A stretch of 64,000 bases of DNA, from NCBI RefSeq assembly GCF_947087965.1, contig NZ_CAMUES010000008.1:62001-126000 (forward strand). Direction: 5' to 3'. The stretch is from an uncultured Mobiluncus sp. (lineage in GTDB: Bacteria; Actinomycetota; Actinomycetes; Actinomycetales; Actinomycetaceae). Below the pieces are notes generated by a model. It was not told the origin of the DNA. It worked only from the letters and a program-made list of their open reading frames with translations, and searched no databases. This document shows, one piece after another, positions 8,591 to 17,672 of this stretch. The translations under genes and the position numbers were made by a program. How positions within the stretch are numbered: the first letter of the stretch is position 1; every line of letters starts with the position of its first letter.

Positions 8591-10144
8591 ATGATTGACT
8601 CCGTGATACATACCGAATTGCCTGAAGTCTCTGCAATCCCCGTGCCGCCTGCGGACGGTCCGAAAACCCGTGTGCGGTTCTGTCCTTCCCCGACCGGTAC
8701 TCCCCATGTCGGCATGGTTCGCACCTGCCTGTTCAACTGGGCTTATGCACGTTCCCAGGGGGGAACTTTCGTGTTCCGCATTGAGGACACCGACTCGGCG
8801 CGCGACTCCGAAGAATCGTTTAACCAGATTCTGGAATCGCTGGACTGGCTGGGCTTGGATTGGGACGAAGGAATCAACGTGGGCGGCCCGCACGGCCCCT
8901 ATCGCCAATCAGAGCGTATGGATATCTATCGCGAAGTGGCTGGTCAGCTCCTGGAAGCCGGCTATGCTTACGAATCTTTCTCAACTCCCGAGGAAGTTGA
9001 GGCGCGTCACCGGGAACGCGGCGAGGACCCGAAGCTGGGCTACGACGGCTTTGACCGTGACCTCACTGCCGCTCAGCGCGAGACCTATATTAAGGAAGGT
9101 CGTAAACCTGTGCTGCGTCTGCGAATGCCGGACGAGGACATCACTTTTACCGACCTGGTACGCGGCGACATTACTTTTAAGGCCGGCTCAGTACCCGACT
9201 ACGTCATCGTACGTGCCAACGGCGAGCCGCTTTATACCCTGGTGAATCCGGTGGACGATGCGTTGATGGAGATTACTCACGTCCTGCGCGGCGAGGACCT
9301 GCTGTCCTCCACCCCGCGCCAAATCGTGCTCTACCGGGCGCTTTACGCTCTGGGGGTGGCGAAGTTCATGCCCTATTTCGGGCATCTGCCTTACGTGATG
9401 GGCGAGGGGAACAAGAAGCTCTCGAAGCGTGATCCGGAATCGAACCTGCTGCTGCATAAACAGCACGGCATTATTCCCGAAGGCTTGGTCAACTACCTGG
9501 CGCTGCTGGGTTGGGCCTACGCCGCAGATAACGATATTTTCAGCCGCGAACAAATGGCTCAGGCTTTCGACATTCGCGCGGTAAACCCGAATCCGGCTCG
9601 GTTTGACCTTAAGAAATGCAACGCAATCAATGCGGAGCATATCCGTCTGCTGGATGCGTCCGATTTTACCCGTCGGACGGTGCCTTTCCTAGCGGCAGCC
9701 GGTTTGGTCGAGGCGAAGGAATATGATTCCCTGAGTCCCACGCAACGCGCCGTACTGGATCAGGCGGCACCGTTGGCGCAAACCCGCGTCCAGCAACTGG
9801 ATCAGCTCCCGGGACTCATTGGGTTCCTGTTCCGTGATGACGTGGAATATGACGAAAAGGCCGTCTCGAAGCTGAAAGGTGAGCCCCCCGCGATTCTTGA
9901 GGTGGCCGCCAAGGCGCTGGAAACCGCTGGTGAACAGGCATTTGCCGACACGGAGGCGATTCACGAGGTCTTGAATGCGGCACTTATTGACGGTTTGGGA
10001 GTCAAGCCGCGCGTAGCTTTTGCGCCGCTGTTCGTGGCCGTCACCGGGACAAACGTATCCATCCCGGTTTTCGATTCCATGCGTATCCTAGGGAAGGAAG
10101 AAACCCTGCGGAGAATCAAAAAACTTACCGAATTTTTAGGTTAA
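8591..10144 (+). CDS. gltX: Glutamyl-tRNA synthetase
   Basis: The frame opens at 8561, but the ATG at 8591 is preceded by a GAGGCGAGG ribosome binding site and gives 517 residues. The class I signatures are clear: the HIGH-type motif in PSPTGTPHVGM near residue 40 and the KMSKS-type motif KLSKR near residue 280. A C-terminal anticodon-binding domain follows. The enzyme charges tRNA-Glu in the cytosol. In actinobacteria lacking GlnRS it may also charge tRNA-Gln for transamidation. A tRNA-Glu and a tRNA-Gln gene lie 3.6 kb downstream. It is preceded by a 755-bp palindrome-rich gap and followed by a chemoreceptor gene, so it probably has its own promoter. Confidence 0.95.
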   Translation: MIDSVIHTELPEVSAIPVPPADGPKTRVRFCPSPTGTPHVGMVRTCLFNWAYARSQGGTFVFRIEDTDSARDSEESFNQILESLDWLGLDWDEGINVGGPHGPYRQSERMDIYREVAGQLLEAGYAYESFSTPEEVEARHRERGEDPKLGYDGFDRDLTAAQRETYIKEGRKPVLRLRMPDEDITFTDLVRGDITFKAGSVPDYVIVRANGEPLYTLVNPVDDALMEITHVLRGEDLLSSTPRQIVLYRALYALGVAKFMPYFGHLPYVMGEGNKKLSKRDPESNLLLHKQHGIIPEGLVNYLALLGWAYAADNDIFSREQMAQAFDIRAVNPNPARFDLKKCNAINAEHIRLLDASDFTRRTVPFLAAAGLVEAKEYDSLSPTQRAVLDQAAPLAQTRVQQLDQLPGLIGFLFRDDVEYDEKAVSKLKGEPPAILEVAAKALETAGEQAFADTEAIHEVLNAALIDGLGVKPRVAFAPLFVAVTGTNVSIPVFDSMRILGKEETLRRIKKLTEFLG

Positions 10145-10276
10145 CTTTCCCCGTAGAGGGAGTTTTTCTTGATAATTCTCCAAAAAGACCTAATTTTCCT
10201 TGATATTTTAATATAATTAACTCCGATAGTCCGACACTATCCGATTGACACAGATGTGAATAATCAGGAGTTACAA

Positions 10277-11881
10277 GTGAAAACGAAGAAGCTTTCTGTC
10301 GCTATGAAGACCCACCTCATAGCGCTGCTCGCGGCAGTACTGTTGGGTCTGATGCTAATCTACATGATCATATCACTGCAGGCGTACCGAGGGATATTCC
10401 AAAAAGAGGTTGCCAGTTTCGATGAAGTAGAAATCGTGGAAGATGCCAGGATTGACTGGTCTAACCTCCGTTCCCAGGACATTATGCTGCTCACCCAGCT
10501 GCAATCTGGAAAGATTGGAAACCTGAACAGCTCGGGCGATGCAGTCAACGAGGTTAATGAGCTGCTGGGGAAAGTTAGTGATGGTCTCAGTAACTTGGAA
10601 AAAGCCCCTCTGAGCAGTGAACAAAAAGCCTTGGTTGCGGATATGCGCGCCGCTTATGACAGCTATTCCGCCGCTTGGGGTGAGTTCACCCAGAACGCAG
10701 CGGGGAACAACGCCCGGGCTTTGGAGGCTTCAAACGTCTTTGGCCAGTTCGAGGAAGAAAACGGTTTCGTTTTTGCGGACAAGTCCCGCGCCCTGCTGGA
10801 CACTTACGAAGTTGAACGCGAAGCTGCCGCACATGCCCGTGCGACAACCGAAGGCACGACCATCATTATTTCAATCGTTATTCTCGTTATCGGGGCAGTG
10901 TTGGTTTTCCTGATTGTTCGTCTGTTGGTAGCGCCCATGATCAAGTCGGTCCGCGCCCTTTCCGCAGGGATGGACAAACTCACGGAAGGCGACTTTACCG
11001 CTGAGGTGCAGCGTCACAGCAGAGATGAGGTCGGCGATATGGGCGACCACTTCAACGATGCTATGGGTGGCTTACGTCAAAGCATCGCCGTAACCATCGG
11101 CGCGGCAGAGAACGTCGGCAAGATTACCGCAGGAATTGGGGAAGGCTCTCGCGAAGCAGTAGGCGCCACCCAGAAAGCTACCGACTACATCAATAGCGGA
11201 GCGGCGGCAGCAGAGCAAGTTTCTCGCTCTATTCAAACCGTCGCTGCTGGTGCGGAGGAAATGAGCGTCTCGATTAAAGAGATTTCTTCCAACGCTAACG
11301 CGGCCGCTGGAGTGGCCAAGGAAGCCTCGGAAGTCGCCCAGCAAACGAACGAAACCGTGGCTAAACTTGGTGAGTCTTCCCGCGAGGTCGGTGAAGTCAT
11401 TGAGACGATTACGGCGGTAGCGGAACAGACGAACCTACTGGCCCTGAACGCGACTATTGAAGCCGCACGAGCGGGAGATGCCGGACGAGGCTTTGCCGTG
11501 GTTGCTAGCGAGGTCAAGGACTTGGCGGCGGAGACGGGACGCGCTACTGAGGAAGTCGCCGTCAAGGTCGAACAGATCCAGACCGATACGGAGGCCGCAG
11601 TTGCTGCCATCGAAGAAATATCCAACATCATCGCCTCCATCAACGATTACCAGACCACTATTGCGGCCGCGGTTGAGGAACAGACCGCCACGACCAACGA
11701 AATGAGCCGGTCGGTTTCGGAGGCTGCTGATGGTTCTACCACCATCGCGGAAAATGTGGCTGATATTGCTCGTAACACCACAAACTTGGCTGAGAGATTT
11801 GCTGATGTGGATCAAAAGATGGGCGTACTGGCTACAGAGTCGAACGACCTGGTTACCCGCCTCAATGAGTTCAAGTACTAG
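10277..11881 (+). CDS. Methyl-accepting chemotaxis protein (first of a tandem pair)
   Basis: The GTG at 10277 is chosen because AGGAG lies seven bases upstream; an in-frame GTG at 10256 lacks a site. The protein has 534 residues: TM1 at about 8-30, a periplasmic-type helical sensor of about 160 residues, TM2 at about 194-216, a HAMP linker, then a long coiled coil. The signalling tip carries EQTNLLALNATIEAARAGD near residue 381, the conserved CheA/CheW-binding hairpin. It senses an unknown ligand and controls flagellar rotation through CheA. No che or fla genes are in the window. The second receptor starts 12 bp after its stop, so they form an operon. Confidence 0.93.
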   Translation: MKTKKLSVAMKTHLIALLAAVLLGLMLIYMIISLQAYRGIFQKEVASFDEVEIVEDARIDWSNLRSQDIMLLTQLQSGKIGNLNSSGDAVNEVNELLGKVSDGLSNLEKAPLSSEQKALVADMRAAYDSYSAAWGEFTQNAAGNNARALEASNVFGQFEEENGFVFADKSRALLDTYEVEREAAAHARATTEGTTIIISIVILVIGAVLVFLIVRLLVAPMIKSVRALSAGMDKLTEGDFTAEVQRHSRDEVGDMGDHFNDAMGGLRQSIAVTIGAAENVGKITAGIGEGSREAVGATQKATDYINSGAAAAEQVSRSIQTVAAGAEEMSVSIKEISSNANAAAGVAKEASEVAQQTNETVAKLGESSREVGEVIETITAVAEQTNLLALNATIEAARAGDAGRGFAVVASEVKDLAAETGRATEEVAVKVEQIQTDTEAAVAAIEEISNIIASINDYQTTIAAAVEEQTATTNEMSRSVSEAADGSTTIAENVADIARNTTNLAERFADVDQKMGVLATESNDLVTRLNEFKY

Positions 11882-11892
11882 GGAGGACGATT

Positions 11893-13629
11893 GTGACTAC
11901 GGATTTACAAAGTACAGTGAGCGCGAATACTGGAGAAAAGACAATGAGTGATGCGGCGGCGAAGAATGCTGGTAAAGCGCGGGTTAACGCCAAAGGCAAG
12001 AAGATGCGGCGGCTGCCCCTGGTCGTTCAGATAGGCGCCATCGGGGCTGCCGGTATTGTCGGTCTGCTGGTGATGCTGCTGCTGTTCGTGGTGGGTGTAC
12101 GCATCTATGGCAACTCCACGGAGAGCTATGTAGCTGAACAGAGTCAGGTCGAGGCGGCTCAGGCCATGCACTATGACATGACGCGTTTGATTGCCTCGGA
12201 ACGCGAGCTCAAACGGATTGGCACGTCCCAGACCATCAGTTCTGAAGCTCGTGATGCCTCGATGAAGGTGGCCACCGAGAACGTTAAGCACTTCATGGAG
12301 CTGACGGATCAGCGCTTGGAAGAAATGTCAAAGATTGACGATCAGACCATCGCGCCACTGGTGGCTCAGGCTACAGAAGTGATGAAGAAGTTTGAAGCTG
12401 AAGTCAACCAGATTACCGAACTGGTCAACCAGGGCAAGGGTGAAGAAGCCGCGGCTATTGATGTGCTGGACTTGGCTAATCAGCTCAGCGACCTGGTCCC
12501 GCAGATTGTCAACGCGTTGGAATCCAAGATGGACGCGGCAACCGAGCAGTCTGAATCGGTGTCAACGATTGTCCTGATTGTCATGTGCGTCGTTTACCTG
12601 GTGGTGCTGATTCTTGCGCTGCTCATTGGTTTCTTTGTGCGTCGCGTGCTGCGCAAGACCGTGGCGAACACAGGGGATTCCATCGAGTCGCTGTCTAAGG
12701 GCGACATGACAGATGAAGCCGAGATGCTAATGAACGATGAACTGGGTGACGTGGCGATGAAACTCAACGAGAGTTTGGCAACCCTGCGTCAAGTTGTTGG
12801 TTCGGCTGCCACAACGGCTCAAAAGGTCAATTCTGTGGCGAAGGCGGTCGGGGACGGCATCGATGAGGGCTACAAGGAGACCGAGGAAGTCATTGCTCAA
12901 ACGCAGGTCGTGGCTGGCGCGGCCGGCGATGTGACGCAGTCGATTCAGACCGTGGCTGCTGGTGCGGAAGAAATGGGCGCCTCGATTCGCGAGATTTCTT
13001 CCAACGCTAACGAAGCTGCCAGGGTGGCTGGGGAGGCTACCGAAGTGGCGCAGCGAACCAGTGAAACTGTTTCTAAGCTGGGGGTTTCCTCGCGCGAAAT
13101 TGGTGATGTGGTCAACACCATCACCGCTATTGCCGAGCAAACCAACCTGCTGGCCCTGAACGCCACCATTGAGGCGGCTCGTGCCGGGGATGCCGGTAAA
13201 GGCTTCGCGGTGGTGGCTGGTGAGGTCAAGGACCTAGCCCAGGAAACCGGAAAAGCAACCGATGACATCACTGCCAAGATTACGGCTATCCAAGCTGATA
13301 CGGATGGCGCGGTGGCAGCAATCGAAAAGATTTCTGACATCATCAACCAGATCAACAACTACCAGACCACTATTGCGGCGGCCGTGGAGGAACAGACCGC
13401 TACGACCAACGAGATGAGCCGTTCTGTGGCTGAAGCGGCGACCGGTTCGGCTTCGATTGCGGAAACCATTTCTCAATATCAAGAGATTGCCCAGGAAGCC
13501 GGCAAGGGTGTGGAAACCCTCCAGCATGCCTCGGACGAATTGGTCGAGGCCTCGAAAGAGATGTTTGACAATATCTCGATGCTGGTTTACGAAAAGAAAG
13601 GCGACTCTGAGAACTTGCCAAATGCCTAG
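11893..13629 (+). CDS. Methyl-accepting chemotaxis protein (second of a tandem pair)
   Basis: The protein has 578 residues from the GTG at 11893, which has GGGAGGA seven bases upstream. An internal ATG at 11944 with a GGAGA site is an alternative that removes 17 residues. TM1 is at about 43-70, TM2 at about 224-250, then HAMP-like and coiled-coil regions. The signalling tip near residue 414 is nearly identical to the upstream receptor's. The sensor region is clearly different and about as long. Sequence conservation at the DNA level over the signalling domain suggests tandem duplication followed by divergence of the ligand-binding part. The last 40 residues form an extra helix absent from the first receptor. 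Confidence 0.92.
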   Translation: MTTDLQSTVSANTGEKTMSDAAAKNAGKARVNAKGKKMRRLPLVVQIGAIGAAGIVGLLVMLLLFVVGVRIYGNSTESYVAEQSQVEAAQAMHYDMTRLIASERELKRIGTSQTISSEARDASMKVATENVKHFMELTDQRLEEMSKIDDQTIAPLVAQATEVMKKFEAEVNQITELVNQGKGEEAAAIDVLDLANQLSDLVPQIVNALESKMDAATEQSESVSTIVLIVMCVVYLVVLILALLIGFFVRRVLRKTVANTGDSIESLSKGDMTDEAEMLMNDELGDVAMKLNESLATLRQVVGSAATTAQKVNSVAKAVGDGIDEGYKETEEVIAQTQVVAGAAGDVTQSIQTVAAGAEEMGASIREISSNANEAARVAGEATEVAQRTSETVSKLGVSSREIGDVVNTITAIAEQTNLLALNATIEAARAGDAGKGFAVVAGEVKDLAQETGKATDDITAKITAIQADTDGAVAAIEKISDIINQINNYQTTIAAAVEEQTATTNEMSRSVAEAATGSASIAETISQYQEIAQEAGKGVETLQHASDELVEASKEMFDNISMLVYEKKGDSENLPNA

Positions 13630-13644
13630 TTATTAGGGTAACCT

Positions 13645-13692
13645 TGACACTCGGTGCGATAATCTCGTCAGGGATTTTTTCGCCGAGTGTCA
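13645..13692. other. Long hairpin between the chemoreceptor operon and tRNA-Gln
   Basis: Perfect 10-bp arms TGACACTCGG (13645-13654) and CCGAGTGTCA (13683-13692) flank a loop that contains a T6 tract. The right arm ends exactly at the first base of tRNA-Gln. It could act as a terminator or processing hairpin for the receptor transcript, or define the 5' end of the tRNA precursor. The T-run is in the loop rather than after the stem, so it is not a classical intrinsic terminator. Confidence 0.55.
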
Positions 13693-13763
13693 TGGGGTAT
13701 GGTGTAACGGCAGCACTAGTGATTCTGGTTCACTCAGTCTAGGTTCGAATCCTGGTACCCCAG
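13693..13763 (+). tRNA. tRNA-Gln (anticodon CTG)
   Basis: The 71-nt cloverleaf has acceptor arms TGGGGTA and TACCCCA with discriminator G73. The anticodon stem is AGTGA/TCACT with loop TTCTGGT, giving anticodon CTG. The T-arm is CTAGG-TTCGAAT-CCTGG. The U1-A72 pair at the acceptor end is typical of tRNA-Gln. CCA is not encoded. It is one base upstream of tRNA-Glu, and the two are probably one transcript ending at the terminator at 13881. Confidence 0.95.
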
Positions 13764-13764
13764 C

Positions 13765-13840
13765 GCCCCTATCGTCTAGCGGCCTAGGACATCGCCCTCT
13801 CACGGCGGTAACACCGGTTCAAATCCGGTTGGGGGTACCA
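13765..13840 (+). tRNA. tRNA-Glu (anticodon CTC)
   Basis: The mature body is 13765-13837, followed by an encoded CCA to 13840. The acceptor GCCCCTA pairs with TGGGGGT with G-T wobbles. The anticodon stem is TCGCC/GGCGG with loop CTCTCAC, giving anticodon CTC. The T-arm is ACCGG-TTCAAAT-CCGGT. It directly follows tRNA-Gln. The encoded CCA contrasts with its partner, which lacks one. Confidence 0.94.
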
Positions 13841-13880
13841 CCTCTTGAAAGAGGTTTTCAAACTGCATGTATGTTTGCCA

Positions 13881-13907
13881 AGCTGCGCGGGAATCGCGCA
13901 GCTTTTT
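13881..13907. terminator. Intrinsic terminator after the tRNA pair, probably bidirectional
   Basis: A perfect 9-bp stem AGCTGCGCG / CGCGCAGCT with a 5-nt loop is followed by TTTTT. It lies between the tRNA genes and the convergent mcrC stop codon at 13910, and can serve both directions. A second small hairpin, CCTCTT/AAGAGG-like, sits at 13841-13854. Confidence 0.88.
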
Positions 13908-13909
13908 GG

Positions 13910-15007
13910 TTACATCCCTCCGGTTGCCTTCGGAGTTGCCAGTTCGGGAAAGAAACGTTCCACGATGCCGTCTAGGCACGCTCGGATTTCGGCAAAGTCT
14001 TGATTCAGATCCAAAGTGGCGACGCTAATGGTGTTACCGCTCATGTTCCAGGTACTTTCTGCAGGAACTTGCTCGTCAGTCTTGGCGTACAGCAGCATTC
14101 CCGAAACCACAGATTCGGACGTCATCGTAGACGCCGTGGCCGTGTAGTTCTTAACGTAAGTGAAAATCTGGTATAAATTCGCGGAGCGGAAGTTATTTTT
14201 GTTGTAATACTTGGTTAAAATCCGGCTGTAATATTTGGCATCAATAATCAGGGTGTGTCCGTGAGCGTCCGTCAAGGTGACATCCGAGCGCATCTGGGGC
14301 AGTAATGTGTCGTCTGCGCCTGGCTCGAGCGCCCAAGGGACTTGGCTGGCGTTTACCTGTAGGGACGGGTGTTCGCGTCGGAAGTATTCCAACAGGAATT
14401 TTTCGTATAGACGGCTCATTTCCTGGTCATCAAGGAACTTTGCGAGCCGGTATTCGCCGTGCTGTTCACGCGGCAGCATACCTTCCACAACGAGCTGGCA
14501 GATAGACAGAAGCAGCCGGTAGGACCGGTTGCGGGAGGTCAGAATGAGGGTATTCCACCGTATAGTGCGTAAATCTACGGGAGTGACGTTTGAGAAAAAC
14601 AGCAGGGCGCGTTTCAGTTCCTGGCGATGTTTTTTCTTCACATCTGCATGTCTCAACAGCAGTCGGGCCGTAGCAGCCAAGACTTGATTGGCGAGGTTAT
14701 CCGTGGACAGCTTGGCGAAACTGCACGAGATTCGTTGTTTCTGATTCAAGCGGTTGCGAAGTGTGGCAGGGATGTCAACGCGACCGCGGACGGTGATGAG
14801 ATTACCGTGGGTTTCCAGATATTCCCGCGGCAATCCCTGCTTGATTTGCCGTCCGATTCCCGCAGACAAAATAGCGGCAAACAAGGAATGAATGTTGTCG
14901 AACGCTTCTCTGTCAAGGTGGGCGTACTCTCCACGGTTCAGCTCACGATACGCGTAGGACAGCATGTAAAAAATATTTTTTACCAGGATGGGTTCCTTGG
15001 CGCTCAT
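13910..15007 (-). CDS. mcrC: McrC-type nuclease subunit of a McrBC modification-dependent restriction system
   Basis: The protein has 365 residues from the ATG at 15007, which overlaps the mcrB stop by four bases (ATGA); an upstream in-frame ATG at 15037 is less likely. Near residues 240-258 it shows SDVTL...LIIDAKYY, a PD-(D/E)xK nuclease core as in McrC. In the McrBC family this subunit cuts DNA and stimulates the GTPase of McrB, restricting DNA with modified cytosines. The gene pair is compact and complete, so it is likely functional. It is flanked by tRNA genes, a usual landing place for accessory genes, though I found no flanking direct repeat. Confidence 0.88.
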   Translation of the reverse strand: MSAKEPILVKNIFYMLSYAYRELNRGEYAHLDREAFDNIHSLFAAILSAGIGRQIKQGLPREYLETHGNLITVRGRVDIPATLRNRLNQKQRISCSFAKLSTDNLANQVLAATARLLLRHADVKKKHRQELKRALLFFSNVTPVDLRTIRWNTLILTSRNRSYRLLLSICQLVVEGMLPREQHGEYRLAKFLDDQEMSRLYEKFLLEYFRREHPSLQVNASQVPWALEPGADDTLLPQMRSDVTLTDAHGHTLIIDAKYYSRILTKYYNKNNFRSANLYQIFTYVKNYTATASTMTSESVVSGMLLYAKTDEQVPAESTWNMSGNTISVATLDLNQDFAEIRACLDGIVERFFPELATPKATGGM

Positions 15008-16701
15008 GGGATGAGACCTTCCAAGCGGAATTTCCATGATTCCAACTTTTCCGGCTCATCAAACCAGTACTCCTCGAGTAGGGGGATGATGTCATACCTT
15101 AATACAGCGCGCAGCCATTCGTCTTTTATCTTGTCTTTGCTGGTGCCACACAGGTAGCTGTGACCGATACAGAATCCTTTGCCCAAGGCCGGGTCGTCGG
15201 CAATGTCGTGGTTCAGTTCAGCAATGGTTCTGACCACAGTATTGAAGTTCTCGTTCTCTAAGGAGCTTTGATACTGCTGGAAGCCCTCTGAAGCGAAAGC
15301 GGGCTTCATCTCAAAGAAACTGAAGCGTCGCCGCAGCGCATAGTCAATCAGAGCGAGACTGCGGTCCGCGGTGTTCATCATCCCGATAACGTAAAGATTC
15401 CCCGGTACGCTAAATGGTTTGTCTGTGTAGGCCAAGGTCGCCGGCTTTCCCCGCTTGTCAGCCTCAAGCAACACCAACAGTTCACCGAATATCTGAGAGA
15501 GATTGCCGCGGTTAATTTCATCAATGATGAAGTAATACTCATTGTCGCTATCGAGCCGAGCTAGGTCGCAAAAACGCTTGAAAACCCCGTCTTTCAAGGC
15601 GAAACCAGAGCCATCAGGCTTGTATCCCATCACGAAGTCCTCATAGGAATAGCTTTGGTGGAACTGTACCAGCTCAACGCGGCTCGAGTCTCGGGTTCCC
15701 ATCATCGAATAAGCCAGTCTCCTGGCGGCGTATGTTTTGCCCACTCCGGGAGGCCCTTGCAGAATGATGTTCTTTTTCCAGCCGAGAATGCCACGCAAGT
15801 CTTCGTACTCCTGAGTATCGAGGTAGACCTCCGCGAGGAAGTCATCGGTGGAATACGGTTGAAAATCGTTGGGGGTATCATCTGAGTCATCATCCCGCGT
15901 GACCACTGCCGTTTGAATCGGGGTTTCGTTGGCTTTTTCCTTATTTTGTTGCTTCGCAGCTTCAAAACTTAAATAAGCTGCGTACGAAAGTTCGTAGAAC
16001 GTGCGCTGCCGGGATGAGCCGGTTTTCAAGGAATCTGCAATACTGTCGCATATTTCCAGGTATTGGCTGCCTGTAGGCAGGGCGCTACGCAGTTCCTTTA
16101 TCCTTGCTCCAAGAGCACTCTCAAATGTGGATTGCTTAGTGAGATACCAACGATTTCTCGATTCTAAACTCATGTAGTCATGCGGGCGTATCCAGTACAG
16201 GGCCATTGTCAGATTCCACTTTACGGCGAACTGTTTGCGAACCCGGTCAAAATTTTCAATGAAAGAATCGCGATTCGGGACAGATTTATCCCTGGCATAG
16301 TCCAGGGCGGCACGGTACATGAGCCAGAGGTTATCGATGTCCGAGGGCTGGCGTCGCGAATCATTTTTAAATCCATAGTAGGTGGCCATCTGCGGCATTA
16401 AAACGGGAATTCCGTCGAAGTCCTCTACCGGCTGGGCGGATACAGAAAATTCCTGCGCGAGAGACGTGATGATGGCTTTTCGTTTCGAGTCGAGCATCCC
16501 CTTGTTGAACAACCCAAATACGGTAAACGGATCTATGTCCGAGGGAACTGGAACCGAGTCCAAGGTAGGTAGGTCCATCCCCAGATTGGCGAACACGGCC
16601 TGTAATTTACGGATTAGTGACCCTCTGTCGTCGCGGTAGGTCAGCAGCTGATCCGCGAACTTAGTGTAAAAGTCATTCCATGTGAAATGCTTGTCTCCCA
16701 T
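15004..16701 (-). CDS. mcrB: McrB-type AAA+ GTPase subunit of a McrBC system
   Basis: The protein has 565 residues. An N-terminal region of about 290 residues without a motif I recognise presumably recognises modified DNA. The AAA+ motor follows: Walker A GPPGVGKT near 318, Walker B IIDEINRGN near 394 and the McrB hallmark MNTADRS near 443, where other AAA proteins have sensor 1. The family hydrolyses GTP and translocates DNA to the McrC nuclease. It is the first gene of the operon. A run of A/T-rich sequence with an imperfect CTAAAACATAG palindrome lies before the start and may hold the promoter. Confidence 0.88.
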   Translation of the reverse strand: MGDKHFTWNDFYTKFADQLLTYRDDRGSLIRKLQAVFANLGMDLPTLDSVPVPSDIDPFTVFGLFNKGMLDSKRKAIITSLAQEFSVSAQPVEDFDGIPVLMPQMATYYGFKNDSRRQPSDIDNLWLMYRAALDYARDKSVPNRDSFIENFDRVRKQFAVKWNLTMALYWIRPHDYMSLESRNRWYLTKQSTFESALGARIKELRSALPTGSQYLEICDSIADSLKTGSSRQRTFYELSYAAYLSFEAAKQQNKEKANETPIQTAVVTRDDDSDDTPNDFQPYSTDDFLAEVYLDTQEYEDLRGILGWKKNIILQGPPGVGKTYAARRLAYSMMGTRDSSRVELVQFHQSYSYEDFVMGYKPDGSGFALKDGVFKRFCDLARLDSDNEYYFIIDEINRGNLSQIFGELLVLLEADKRGKPATLAYTDKPFSVPGNLYVIGMMNTADRSLALIDYALRRRFSFFEMKPAFASEGFQQYQSSLENENFNTVVRTIAELNHDIADDPALGKGFCIGHSYLCGTSKDKIKDEWLRAVLRYDIIPLLEEYWFDEPEKLESWKFRLEGLIP

Positions 16702-16799
16702 TTTTCATCCTCTCGGTGGAACACTATCTAAAACATAGTTTAGAGATGACCCTGGAGGTGAAAATTTCAGAGTTATTTACGGACCCGAGACCGGCCGGG

Positions 16800-17528
16800 T
16801 TATTCCTCGTCGCGGCGCAGGAATTCGCTCAAGCGGTTGGCGGCGGCGACGACGGCGGTGCCGTGGGCGCGGCCGGGCTGGCGTCCCAAGCGTTCGATGG
16901 GTCCCGATACAGACACAGCAGCGACCACGCGGCCGGTCGCGCCGCGGACCGGGGCGGACACGGAGGCGACGCCGGGTTCGCGTTCCCCAACTGATTGTGC
17001 CCAACCGCGCCGACGCACTTCTGAAAGCATAGTGGCGTTGAAGGCCGCCCCACGCAGCCCCCGGTGCAGGCGTTCGGGTTCCTCCCACGCGAGCAGGATC
17101 TGGGCGGCGGATCCGGCTTGCATAGTTAGGGTCGCTCCCACCGGAATTGAGTCGCGCAAACCGATGGGTCGTTCGGCGGCTGCCACACAAATCCGCTGGT
17201 CGCCTTGACGGCGATACAGTTGGCAAGACTCGTGAGTATGGTCGCGCAGGGCAGTCAGCACCGGCGCGGCGACACTCAAAAGTCTGTCGTCCCCGGCTGC
17301 TCCGGCCAGTTCCGCTAGGCGGGGCCCCAACGTGAAGCGACCTTGGGAGTCCCGGGTCAGGAAACGATGATGTTCCAAAGCCACCGCTAGGCGGTAAATG
17401 GTGGGCCGGGCCAAATGCGTGGTGTCCACCAGTTGAGCCAGGGTCGCGGGACCGGCCTCCAAGGTCGAGAGAATCAGTACAGCTTTGTCGAGTACCCCTA
17501 CACCGGAATTTGCGCTAGACTTGTCCAT
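16800..17528 (-). CDS. ltbR: IclR-family regulator of the LtbR/NdgR type, divergent from leuCD
   Basis: The open frame extends to 17711, but homology-like sequence begins at the ATG at 17528, giving 242 residues. An N-terminal winged helix (residues about 10-70) with the LARPTIYRLAVALEHH recognition region is followed by an IclR effector domain. Actinobacterial IclR proteins divergent from leuCD (LtbR in Corynebacterium, NdgR in Streptomyces) repress leuCD in branched-chain amino acid control. The same divergent layout here supports the assignment. The 144-bp intergenic region holds a perfect palindrome that is a candidate site. Whether it also controls other amino-acid genes cannot be seen. 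Confidence 0.85.
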   Translation of the reverse strand: MDKSSANSGVGVLDKAVLILSTLEAGPATLAQLVDTTHLARPTIYRLAVALEHHRFLTRDSQGRFTLGPRLAELAGAAGDDRLLSVAAPVLTALRDHTHESCQLYRRQGDQRICVAAAERPIGLRDSIPVGATLTMQAGSAAQILLAWEEPERLHRGLRGAAFNATMLSEVRRRGWAQSVGEREPGVASVSAPVRGATGRVVAAVSVSGPIERLGRQPGRAHGTAVVAAANRLSEFLRRDEE

Positions 17529-17545
17529 ACCTTGATATTGCCATC

Positions 17546-17556
17546 TCACAATGTGA
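17546..17556. promoter_or_regulatory. Candidate LtbR operator between ltbR and leuC
   Basis: TCACA-A-TGTGA is a perfect 11-bp palindrome 17 bp upstream of the ltbR start and 116 bp upstream of leuC. It is the best dyad in the divergent region. Binding by LtbR is an inference from position only. Confidence 0.45.
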
Positions 17557-17672
17557 AATGCAAGTTGGCTGGTAATACCGGGTAAACATTGATAACAACA
17601 GGAAAACCCGCAGAACTCCGCACCGTCCCCAACGGGCGAACGTTCCGGAATGCGCAACGAAAAGAGGCAAAA

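Noticed and set aside
10180..10260. Flagellar-type (sigma-28) promoter before the chemoreceptors
   Set aside because: A CCGATA box and a small dyad (GATAGT/ACTATC) are present, but no -35 TAAA at the right spacing.
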